Assembly: GCF_902497875.1 (NCBI RefSeq)
Contig: NZ_CABVHY010000027.1
Span: 1 to 64,000, forward strand
Source: Pseudomonas fluorescens
GTDB lineage: Bacteria > Pseudomonadota > Gammaproteobacteria > Pseudomonadales > Pseudomonadaceae
Length of the DNA: 64,000 nt
Direction of reading: 5' to 3'
Shown here: in pieces, positions 26,242 to 33,705 of the stretch
Numbering within the stretch: the first letter of the stretch is position 1
Layout: the number at the start of each line of letters is the position of its first letter
The notes under the pieces: generated by a model
Databases searched by the model: none
What the model saw: the letters and a program-made list of their open reading frames with translations, nothing else
Told to the model about the DNA's origin: nothing
Program-made: the position numbers and the translations under genes

Positions 26242-27339
26242 ATGAAATCGCGCACATCAATTCTTGGGACAGTCACGCTGGCTGCCCTGCTGGCCGCCTG
26301 CAGCGCATCGCAGCTATCCAACCCGTTCGACGCCGGCAAGGGTGAGGTCAAGGTGAAACAGATCACCACCCTCTCGCCCAGGGCGTCGGTGGTGCTCGAC
26401 AAGAACTGCCCGGAGCTGGTCCAGCCCTACCGGCTGACCGACAACTTTGCCTCGGTCGCGATGTTCAGCATGAAGGAAGGCATCAAGGACTTGCCCGGCA
26501 AGCTCAGCAATCTGCTGGGCAAGGCGCCTGCCCCGGCCACCGGCGACAAGCTCTCGGCCTCGACCAAGCTGGCCGCCAAGCAGCTCAACTGGATGCCGAT
26601 GACCGCCGAGGAACTCTATGCCGAGCGCCAGCACAACGCACGCACGGACATTCTGGCGCGCGACAGCAAGCTCGGCCGCAAGTACTACCCGATCGCGGAC
26701 AAAATGCTGCACGAGATCCTCGCCAGCATCGACGAACCTTACGACTACCGGTTCAAGCTGTTCATCCTGAAAACCTCCAACCGCAACGCCCTCGCCCTGC
26801 CCGGTGGCTACCTGTATCTCGACCAAGGCCTGGTCGACAGCCCCCAACACCTGCCCAAGGCCTATTTCGCCTTGGCCCACGAGGTGGCCCACGTACTGCA
26901 GCGTCACGAAACCAAGGAGATGCAAAGTATGGTGGTGGACTCGTTCACGGTGAAAAAGGAACTGATCGATACCCTGGAAGCCGCCAAGAGCAACCCATCC
27001 GTGGTGGTTGACCGGGTCAAACTGGAAAAAGGCCATTTCACCAAGCATCACGTGGACCAGGAACTGCAGGCCGACTCCTGTGCAGTCAGGATGCTCAGCC
27101 ACGTCTACCCCAACCGTCAGGAACTGGCCGTATCGATCAACGCCTTCGAGGTCGACCTGCCGAAGATGGAACCCTCTTCCCCCACCCCCGCCCCACAGAA
27201 CGATGCCGAGGCGCTGGCCGAAAGCGTGCATGACATCGTCAATTCGCCGGTGATGCGCCACCCCAATACCCGGGAACGCACGGAGAACCTGCAAGCGATT
27301 TATCGGGAGGTGACCAGCACCACCACCGCGGCCAAATGA
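26242..27339 (+). CDS. M48 family metalloprotease, lipoprotein
   Basis: The 365-residue precursor has a lipoprotein signal ending in the lipobox LLAAC (Cys 20), so it should be membrane-anchored in the periplasm. The zinc protease motif is HEVAH at residues 213-217, followed by a distal ligand region QELQADSCAVRML (Glu 274), as in M48 enzymes related to BepA/LoiP. The LALPGGYLYLDQGLVD segment before the motif is also typical. The start at 26242 is chosen because GCGGAGG precedes it and because the lipoprotein signal begins there. Third gene after the CHASE2 and secreted-protein genes. It may process or check an envelope protein in response to the CHASE2 sensor. Confidence 0.88.
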   Translation: MKSRTSILGTVTLAALLAACSASQLSNPFDAGKGEVKVKQITTLSPRASVVLDKNCPELVQPYRLTDNFASVAMFSMKEGIKDLPGKLSNLLGKAPAPATGDKLSASTKLAAKQLNWMPMTAEELYAERQHNARTDILARDSKLGRKYYPIADKMLHEILASIDEPYDYRFKLFILKTSNRNALALPGGYLYLDQGLVDSPQHLPKAYFALAHEVAHVLQRHETKEMQSMVVDSFTVKKELIDTLEAAKSNPSVVVDRVKLEKGHFTKHHVDQELQADSCAVRMLSHVYPNRQELAVSINAFEVDLPKMEPSSPTPAPQNDAEALAESVHDIVNSPVMRHPNTRERTENLQAIYREVTSTTTAAK

Positions 27340-27446
27340 ACAGCCGGTCCATTCTGATCGAGCATGGGGTGAGGCGTTGCCCGGCGATTGCCTACGGAGG
27401 ATGGATGCTGTTTCATCAGCCACTGACTTCCTGAAAGGACTCCCCC

Positions 27447-27905
27447 ATGCACCGCCTGGACTGGCTCGAGCAACACATGAAGCACTGCGACACCCTGGCT
27501 GAATGGCTCCATCGGCAATTCAGCTATGAATTTGCCCAACAGCCATTGGCCGATTGGCAACGCGAGTTCGCTGACGGCCAACATGATGGCCACTGGAAAT
27601 GCCTGATCGCCCTGGAACACGACCAGCTACTGGGAGGCGCCGCACTGGCCACGGCCGACCTGCCCGATCGGCCAGAGCTGGGACCCTGGCTTGCCTGCGT
27701 GTTCATCACTCCGGCGGCAAGAGGCCGGGGGTTGGCGCAGGAGCTGATCGAGGGAATCTGTTCCCATGCAAAAGCGCGCGGCATTGCGACGTTGTACTTG
27801 CACACCCATGATCAGAGTCGCTACTACGAAAAGCGTGGGTGGAAGGTGCTGGAGCGCTTTGAAGCCTGGGGAGAAGAGCAGTGGTTGATGGCGCGGGAGC
27901 TGTGA
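27447..27905 (+). CDS. GNAT family N-acetyltransferase
   Basis: This 152-residue enzyme carries the GNAT acetyl-CoA site in WLACVFITPAARGRGLAQEL and a C-terminal THDQSRYYEKRGWKVLERFE that is typical of the family's last strand and helix. Substrate is not readable. An AAAGGAC ribosome-binding site is present. It is 107 bases after the protease gene and may be transcribed with it or alone. It converges on another GNAT gene. Confidence 0.85.
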   Translation: MHRLDWLEQHMKHCDTLAEWLHRQFSYEFAQQPLADWQREFADGQHDGHWKCLIALEHDQLLGGAALATADLPDRPELGPWLACVFITPAARGRGLAQELIEGICSHAKARGIATLYLHTHDQSRYYEKRGWKVLERFEAWGEEQWLMAREL

Positions 27906-27940
27906 GGCACGACTCCTGGCCGCCAGAGACTCAACGCATC

Positions 27941-28663
27941 CTAGAGCAAGCGTGGTCCGCGCCCGGTGTTTTGCAACGCGGCCTCGCCAAGACGTTCCAG
28001 CACGAACGCCTTCGCGTGGCGTGTCATCTGGTCGAGATGCCGGTCACGCTTCTTCTCGGCCTCCACCATCGCTCTTTTCCCGTGCTGTTGAAGCAGATAA
28101 GTATGAATCTGCCGCACCTCCACAGAGCTATAGATCGGTGCCACGTCCAACACGGCCAACAGGCCGTCGGTACCATGGTCGCGGGTATTCATGACCACCT
28201 GAGGACCACGCGCCCCCAAAACCTGAAACCCCAGCGCCTCGAAACACGGCACTTTGCCAACGCCGCAGGCCAACTCGGCATGAGGGTATCGACCCAGCAT
28301 TTGCTGCAGCATCGCGCGCGCGACACCCTGCCGTCGATGGCCTTCGCGCACGGCCATATAGGCGACTGAGCAGGCCTCGGGATCGTCCTTCACCGGCAGA
28401 TACAGCAAGAAGCCGACAACGCTGGAAGGGTCCTGGGCATCCGTGGCCACGATCAGTTCGACTGGAATGCCTCTGGAACCATCCATAGCGTCCAGATAGA
28501 GATGAACCTCGAACCCGATACCGTATTGATACAGGTTGTAGAGGGGATTGCTTGGCGCGATGGCCACCATGCTGATGTCGGTGAGGTAGTCGACAACCAT
28601 CTGCAGGATCTGGCTTTTGACGGGCTCGGGGGGCGGGGTTTCAAACAGGGTGATCGTGAACAT
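27941..28663 (-). CDS. GNAT family N-acetyltransferase
   Basis: The 240-residue protein has a GNAT core in the middle (VGFLLYLPVKDDPEACSVAY, then VREGHRRQGVARAMLQQML with the HRRQGVA pyrophosphate loop). A long C-terminal helical extension follows (YLLQQHGKRAMVEAEKKRDR and beyond). Its 5' end, with about 30 bases upstream of the start, is duplicated as a broken copy at 29334-29462. Function unknown. Confidence 0.8.
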   Translation of the reverse strand: MFTITLFETPPPEPVKSQILQMVVDYLTDISMVAIAPSNPLYNLYQYGIGFEVHLYLDAMDGSRGIPVELIVATDAQDPSSVVGFLLYLPVKDDPEACSVAYMAVREGHRRQGVARAMLQQMLGRYPHAELACGVGKVPCFEALGFQVLGARGPQVVMNTRDHGTDGLLAVLDVAPIYSSVEVRQIHTYLLQQHGKRAMVEAEKKRDRHLDQMTRHAKAFVLERLGEAALQNTGRGPRLL

Positions 28664-28840
28664 CGAACTTCTGACTCCGAGGGTTAAGGCTTGCCCGTGA
28701 CTTCATCGGTCAGCGCTGGGCGGGGCATCATAACCCGTCTTTGCACTGACCACGGAGGACGGCGCGGCTCGCCCATCGCCCTCCCCGGCAGCAACGTGCT
28801 AGATTCCCCGCTCAACTGGCACGACAAGGAGTGTTTACCC

Positions 28841-29233
28841 ATGAAATTCGGCTACATGATCATCTACGTCCCGGACGTTGCAGCCTCGCTCGAGTTCTTC
28901 TCGTCCGCCTTCGGGCTGGGCGTTCGTTTCCTCCATGAATCGGCAACTTATGGCGAACTCGAAACGGGCGATACGGCATTGGCATTCGCCGCCGATGAAC
29001 TGGCCGCGATGAACTTCAGCACCGGCCATGTCTCGGCGCACTCCTCCCCCAAACCTCTCGGAATCGAAGTCGGCCTGGTCACCGAGGACGTTCAAGCGGC
29101 TCATGCCAGAGCGCTCAAGGCCGGCGCCAGCGAGGTTTCCAGCCCAACCACCAAACCCTGGGGGCAAACCGTGTCCTACGTTCGATGCCCGGACGGGACG
29201 CTGGTCGAACTCTGCACACCGATACAACGGTAA
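28841..29233 (+). CDS. VOC (glyoxalase/bleomycin-resistance-like) protein
   Basis: A 130-residue vicinal-oxygen-chelate fold protein with paired beta-alpha-beta units: MIIYVPDVAASLEFFSSAFG at the N-terminus and the second half from LGIEVGLVTEDVQAAHARAL to VRCPDGTLVELCTP. The last Glu is the usual metal ligand. It may be an isomerase, dioxygenase-like or binding protein; the substrate is unknown. AAGGAG ten bases upstream supports the start at 28841 over a longer reading. The gene lies between a GNAT gene and a partial copy of that gene's 5' end in the same orientation. Confidence 0.82.
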   Translation: MKFGYMIIYVPDVAASLEFFSSAFGLGVRFLHESATYGELETGDTALAFAADELAAMNFSTGHVSAHSSPKPLGIEVGLVTEDVQAAHARALKAGASEVSSPTTKPWGQTVSYVRCPDGTLVELCTPIQR

Positions 29234-29311
29234 ACCGATCAGCCTTCGCAGAAGTACGGCACTTCAGGCTCGCCAATGACACGGTCGGGGGCACTGGTCG
29301 TGTCTGACCTC

Positions 29312-29462
29312 TCGGCCATGACCTTCTGCATACGATGTCGGTCAAATAGTCGACGACCATCTGCAGAATCTGGCTGTTAATGTGCTCGGGGCACTGGGTT
29401 TCAAAGTGGCTGATCTTGGGCGTCGATTTTCTGACTCCGAGGGTTGAGGCTTGTCCGTGACT
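29312..29462 (-). pseudogene. mosaic scar: 5' end of the GNAT gene joined to a DUF1428 fragment
   Basis: On the minus strand 29334-29462 repeats the start of the GNAT gene at 27941-28663, including about 30 bases before its start codon. It encodes FETQCPEHINSQILQMVVDY where the intact gene reads FETPPPEPVKSQILQMVVDY; the start codon is altered. After LTDI the match stops abruptly, and the next 22 bases (29312-29333) are identical to 36701-36722 inside the DUF1428 gene, in a different reading frame. It is a recombination remnant, not a working gene. Confidence 0.8.
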
Positions 29463-29537
29463 CGAAGAGTTCGCGCAGGACCTGGCCATCATCATCCGTC
29501 GAAGCACTGATGCCGGACGGCGATGCAACCCCTGGCG

Positions 29538-30905
29538 CTATGAAAAACTGATCTCCAGAGTCGCGCGTAGCCCCCCGCCAGGTAGATTCTCCAACCTGAT
29601 CTGACCGCCCAGGCGGGTGGCGATGGTCTGTACTATGGTCAGCCCCAGACCCGCACCCTGGTCATTTGCGCGGCTGTAGAATCGCTCGAAAAGCCGATCA
29701 CGCTCGGCCTCGTCGATGCCAGGCCCCTGATCGTCGACAGACAGCTCGAAATGTCCCTCGTTACTTGCCAGCCGCACAGTGATGACTCCGTGTTCCGGAG
29801 AGAAGTTCGCCGCATTGGTCACCAGATTGTTCAGCGCAATGTTGATGGCCGCTGAATCGGCTTTGACCCGGTAAACCCCGTCACTGACATCGAAAGTCAG
29901 TTCCAGTCCTTTGCTCAATAGCCAGGGCGTCAGCTGAACCAGGCCTTCGCGAACCGTGGCCGCCAAGTCAATGTATTGCAGCTGCGGAGCACCTGATTGC
30001 GGTTCAAGGCGGGCCATGGTGAGCAACTGGTTGACCAGCCGACTGGTGCGGTCCACGCCGACGATCAAATACCCGAGCGATTCGCGGCGTTCTTCCTCGG
30101 TCCCTGCCTCCAGCAAGTTCTGCGCATGGACCCTGAGCACCGCCAAAGGTGTGCGCATTTCATGGGCAGCATCGGCGATAAAGCGGCGCTCGCGTCCCAG
30201 CACCTCGCGGATTTGCACCAGCATGCGGTTGAGGGCTGCCTGCATGGGTTCTAGCTCACTGGGCAATGGCATCAGTTGCAACGGTTCCAGGGAACCCGAA
30301 TGCCGGGCACGCAAGATTGCAGCCATATTCGCCAAAGGCTTGAGGCCCCAACCGATGGCCAGCCAGATCACCGCGGCGAGAATCAGGCTACCGATCAGAT
30401 TGGGCACCAGTGTGTGGCGAACAATGCGGTCAACCAGGTCGGCTCGCACATCATCGCGTTCGCCGACCCAGACCTTCAGGCCGTATTGGCTGTCATCCAG
30501 AACAAATGCCCGCCATGTATGGTTCTTCAGGTCAACTACATCGCTGAAACCCGGCTTGATCGGCGCGGAAGTAAAGGACGGTGCACTGGCGGTGTGAACC
30601 AGTAGCTCGCCTCGCGAATTCCAGACCTGGAAAGCGATCTTGCTTTCATAGGGGTGACCGTCGATTTTCGGGGTCGCCAGGCTCAACGCCTGATTGAAGG
30701 CCTGATACAGCTCGGTGTGTTCCTTGCTGGCCATCGGCATGCGCATGATGCCTTGCAACAAACGCGCGTTCTGGGCCAGTTGGGCATCATAGACCTCATC
30801 AATTTCATGCTTGCTGTCGTGGAGGTTGAACACGCTTATGATCAACAGGCCGACGAACAACAACCCGAGGATCAATATCAGTGTCCGGCGCCTGATGGAC
30901 ATCAT
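29538..30905 (-). CDS. sensor histidine kinase (QseC/PmrB/TctE type)
   Basis: The 455-residue kinase has two membrane helices (about 8-26 and 166-187) around a periplasmic sensor of about 140 residues, a linker, the phosphorylation site in FIADAAHEMRTPLAVL (His 248), the N box NIALNNLVTNAANFSP and the G boxes DDQGPGIDEAERDRLFERFY and GAGLGLTIV. The sensor holds an E62-H-T-E65 pair, which recalls the ExxE of PmrB, but metal sensing is only a guess. Its ATG overlaps the stop of the response-regulator gene by four bases. It is the last gene of the seven-gene unit that starts at 35850, so it probably controls its own operon. Confidence 0.9.
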   Translation of the reverse strand: MMSIRRRTLILILGLLFVGLLIISVFNLHDSKHEIDEVYDAQLAQNARLLQGIMRMPMASKEHTELYQAFNQALSLATPKIDGHPYESKIAFQVWNSRGELLVHTASAPSFTSAPIKPGFSDVVDLKNHTWRAFVLDDSQYGLKVWVGERDDVRADLVDRIVRHTLVPNLIGSLILAAVIWLAIGWGLKPLANMAAILRARHSGSLEPLQLMPLPSELEPMQAALNRMLVQIREVLGRERRFIADAAHEMRTPLAVLRVHAQNLLEAGTEEERRESLGYLIVGVDRTSRLVNQLLTMARLEPQSGAPQLQYIDLAATVREGLVQLTPWLLSKGLELTFDVSDGVYRVKADSAAINIALNNLVTNAANFSPEHGVITVRLASNEGHFELSVDDQGPGIDEAERDRLFERFYSRANDQGAGLGLTIVQTIATRLGGQIRLENLPGGGLRATLEISFS

Positions 30906-31570
30906 CGGCGTTCTTCCACCAGGTAGCCGACACCGCGAATGGTGCGGATCAAGTCCGCGGAAAACTTCTTGCGCAGATGATGAATGTGCACCTCCAGAGT
31001 GTTGCTTTCCGCTTCTTCGTTCCACCCGTAAAGCAGCTGCATCAACCGTTCACGGGTCATCACCCGCCCCGGAGGAGACAGTAGTTCGTAGAGTAGCTGG
31101 TATTCCTTGGGGGTCAGCGCCACGGTTTGGTCGTGATAAGTCACCTGCTGGGTGCTGGGGTCCAGACTGATGCCGGCATGCTCGATCAACACCCGCGCGC
31201 GGCCGGCGCTGCGACGCAAAAGTGCCCGCAGCCGGGCTTTCAGTTCAGCCAGGTCGAAGGGTTTGACCAGGTAATCATCGGCGCCGGCATCCAGGCCGGC
31301 AATACGGTCTTCGGTGGCGTCACGGGCGGTGAGAATCAGCACCGGCAGGTTCGACCCGCTCTGGCGCAAGCGACGCAATACTTCAAGACCGTCCATGCGT
31401 GGCAGACCGAGGTCGAGTACCGCCACATCAAAGGTTTCACTGAGCAGTGAGTGCAAGGCGCTGCTGCCGTCTTTCAGCCAGTCGACGGTGTACCCCTCTC
31501 GACTCAGAGCCTGATGAATGCCCTCACCCAAAGCAACGTCATCTTCAATCAGCAATAGACGCACAACCAC
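30902..31570 (-). CDS. OmpR-family response regulator
   Basis: The 222-residue regulator has a receiver domain with acidic pocket (LLLIEDD), phospho-acceptor Asp 53 in AVLDLGLPRMDG and a conserved Lys in YLVKPFDLAEL. A winged-helix DNA-binding domain follows from about residue 125 (LTPKEYQLLYELLSPPGRVM; TLEVHIHHLRKKF). It belongs to the QseB/PmrA/BqsR branch, whose members bind tandem TTAAG-like half sites. Such sites lie at 35901-35917 and 35944-35960 upstream of the operon. The gene starts five bases after the TPR gene and overlaps the kinase gene by four. Confidence 0.92.
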   Translation of the reverse strand: MVVRLLLIEDDVALGEGIHQALSREGYTVDWLKDGSSALHSLLSETFDVAVLDLGLPRMDGLEVLRRLRQSGSNLPVLILTARDATEDRIAGLDAGADDYLVKPFDLAELKARLRALLRRSAGRARVLIEHAGISLDPSTQQVTYHDQTVALTPKEYQLLYELLSPPGRVMTRERLMQLLYGWNEEAESNTLEVHIHHLRKKFSADLIRTIRGVGYLVEERR

Positions 31571-31575
31571 TCCTG

Positions 31576-32220
31576 TCAGTTAAGTTTCTTGCCGACTTCG
31601 ACGAGCAGCGCCTGGATCTCCTGGCGCCGACCACTATCGGCCACTTCCCGTCCTGGGCGGGCGGGCGCTTGCAGAGCTTTGAGCAACGCCGCCTTGGCTT
31701 CGCCGTAACGACCTTGACGATAGAGATGGTCACCCCAGAAGTACAGACTGTCGATGCCATCGGGGTTAAGTGCCAAGGCTTGCTTCAACAGTTGCTCCGC
31801 TTTGTCCGCGTCACCAAAGCCGATGGGCCAGCCAGGCACTCGATCATACAGCGCCGCCAGGCTGGTATAGGCCGAGCCTTGCAGGGCACGCGGGTCCAGC
31901 GCCAGGGCCTTTTCGAAATCGACACGGGCAGCCTTGGCCTTGCTCAGTGCGCCCAATCCGCCCTGCGCACCCGCCCAACTGCTGGTGACGATGCCGGACC
32001 AGATCCAGGCTTCGGCGGCGTTCTGACGAGCCTGGGTAAAGGTTGTCGCTTCCCCGGCGAGTTTTTCAAAGGCTGCCGTACGCTGTTCGGCTGGCAACTC
32101 ATACTGGATGTGCGCCCAGTTTTGCTGGATGCGGGCAAGACGCTGTTGATCCGCACTGTCGAGTGCCCATGCGGAGCCGCTTAACACGCCTAGAAAGACG
32201 CAGAAAATCATCTTGTTCAT
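31576..32220 (-). CDS. exported TPR-repeat protein
   Basis: A 214-residue protein with a Sec signal peptide (MIFCVFLGVLSGSAWA). Two or three tetratricopeptide-like repeats follow: ARVDFEKALALDPRALQGSA, DADKAEQLLKQALALNPDGI and GRYGEAKAALLKALQAP. TPR proteins act as scaffolds for protein partners, so this may organise the other products at the periplasmic side or monitor them. It overlaps the SDR gene by four bases (ATGA) and ends five bases before the response-regulator gene. Confidence 0.82.
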   Translation of the reverse strand: MNKMIFCVFLGVLSGSAWALDSADQQRLARIQQNWAHIQYELPAEQRTAAFEKLAGEATTFTQARQNAAEAWIWSGIVTSSWAGAQGGLGALSKAKAARVDFEKALALDPRALQGSAYTSLAALYDRVPGWPIGFGDADKAEQLLKQALALNPDGIDSLYFWGDHLYRQGRYGEAKAALLKALQAPARPGREVADSGRRQEIQALLVEVGKKLN

Positions 32221-33026
32221 GGTTTGGGCTTCTCGCTTTCTTGCTGGTCGCTGAGTCGGCGAATCAATGGCAGTTGCTTGCGCAAGCCACGGTCCACCAG
32301 ATTGGGCAGTAGACTGTTCAAGCGCACGAAGAAGCGCTCAGGCCAGCCCAGGTAAAGATCCCGATGATCCCCGGCAATGGCATGCACCACCGCGTTGGCA
32401 ACGGTTTGCGGGTCGTCGACACTGGCTTTCAACGCGTCGTTCAACGCCTGTGCCGCGGGGCTGTTCATCGCGGTATGAGTAGCCCGGGGGGCGACATACA
32501 GAACGCCGACCCGGGTATCCGCCAGTTCCCGGCGCAACGCCTCGGAGAATCCGCGCAGGGCGAACTTGCTCGCACAGTAACTGGCATAACCCGGGTAGCC
32601 GATGGAGCCGTAGATCGATCCGACATTTACCACCATCGCGGTGTCCGCCTGTTTGAGCAGCGGCAATAGCGTACGGGTGAGACAAATCGGCACGCTGATG
32701 TTCAAGGCCAGCATCGAGGTGATTTCGTCATCCTCCAACTGTTCAAGCATGGCGAAATGGTTGGTGCCAGCAGCGTTGATCAGCATATTCACGCCGCCGA
32801 TGGCTTTGGCTGCGGCGAGGACCTTACGTCGGTCGGTGATGTAGGTCAGGTCCGCGGCGATCCAGCAAAGCTGGTCGGGATAACGGGCCAGCAAGGGTTC
32901 CAGCGGCTCTCTATGCCGTGACACCGCCAGCACATAGGCGCCATGGGCACACAGTACACCAGTGATGGCCAGGCCGATCCCGCCACTGGACCCGGTCAAT
33001 ACGACCCGTACTTCAGAGAGGCGCAT
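32217..33026 (-). CDS. short-chain dehydrogenase/reductase
   Basis: This 269-residue SDR has the cofactor loop TGSSGGIG, the NAAG motif (INAAGTNHF), the catalytic serine in VNVGSIYGS and the YCASK pair (Tyr-X3-Lys). An arginine after the second strand (SRHRE) suggests NADP(H). The C-terminal part (DLYLGWPERFFVRLNSLLPN) is like SDRs that act on lipid or acyl substrates. The start overlaps the di-metal oxidase gene by 14 bases. It would reduce or oxidise an intermediate in the pathway encoded by the operon; the substrate is not known. Confidence 0.9.
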   Translation of the reverse strand: MRLSEVRVVLTGSSGGIGLAITGVLCAHGAYVLAVSRHREPLEPLLARYPDQLCWIAADLTYITDRRKVLAAAKAIGGVNMLINAAGTNHFAMLEQLEDDEITSMLALNISVPICLTRTLLPLLKQADTAMVVNVGSIYGSIGYPGYASYCASKFALRGFSEALRRELADTRVGVLYVAPRATHTAMNSPAAQALNDALKASVDDPQTVANAVVHAIAGDHRDLYLGWPERFFVRLNSLLPNLVDRGLRKQLPLIRRLSDQQESEKPKP

Positions 33027-33705
33027 GCGCGGTCTCCCTGGTTCCGGCCCCAGCTATCACGCCGGGCAACTCGCGGAACATCTCGGTGTAAAGTTTGTAG
33101 ACGACTTTGGACGCGTGAATGACCGAGGCCTGATCGGCCGGATCCTCCAGACGATTCATCAGACGGCGATAGGTTTGCATGTGTCCCACATCCAGCGAAC
33201 CGTGGGAACTGAGGTAACTGAAGGCGGATTCAGGCAGTTCAAGCCGCTCGCGAATGCTCTTGGCGGCATGGGTTGCCAGCGCGATACTGGTGCCTTCCAG
33301 CACATTCACCATACCGAACAGTCCCACCGGGTTATCCCGGGCAATCAGGTCGTAGAGAAAGCTGACCATCAACTCGATCGGCAGCCCCGGGCGACCGCTG
33401 GCGACTGCTTCCCTATCGCCGCCACAGGCAGCGATGTCATCGAGCACCCATAGTTCGTGACCGTACTCTTCCTCGATGTATTCGCAGACCGCACCGCGCA
33501 GCCATTCGAGGCGAACCGGCAGGCGCGCACCACAGGCCATCATCAGCGGGACGGTGTGACGGACGTGGTAATAGGCCTGCATCAGAAAGGCCCGATAACT
33601 TTCCAGGCTGACTTTCCCCGTAAGGGCATCGCGAATGATGGGCAGGTTGAACAGCGTGTGACGTTCTTGTTGGGTGGCTTCTTGCAGCGTGTCAAAAAAA
33701 CTCAT
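33013..33705 (-). CDS. haem-oxygenase-like di-metal oxidase (TenA-fold, HDO-type)
   Basis: The 230-residue protein has the all-helical TenA/haem-oxygenase fold pattern. The metal-ligand set of haem-oxygenase-like diiron oxidases can be traced: E79-X3-H83 (EEEYGHELW), E137 (NVLEGTS), and the late helix H168-X3-D172-X2-H175 (SSHGSLDVGHM), with H146 (ATHAA) nearby. Family members make 1-alkenes from fatty acids (UndA), N-oxygenate amines (SznF, PvfB-like) or cleave C-C bonds. Which of these applies here cannot be told. It overlaps the ligase gene by four bases (ATGA), so ligase and oxidase are made together. Confidence 0.78.
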   Translation of the reverse strand: MSFFDTLQEATQQERHTLFNLPIIRDALTGKVSLESYRAFLMQAYYHVRHTVPLMMACGARLPVRLEWLRGAVCEYIEEEYGHELWVLDDIAACGGDREAVASGRPGLPIELMVSFLYDLIARDNPVGLFGMVNVLEGTSIALATHAAKSIRERLELPESAFSYLSSHGSLDVGHMQTYRRLMNRLEDPADQASVIHASKVVYKLYTEMFRELPGVIAGAGTRETAHAPL

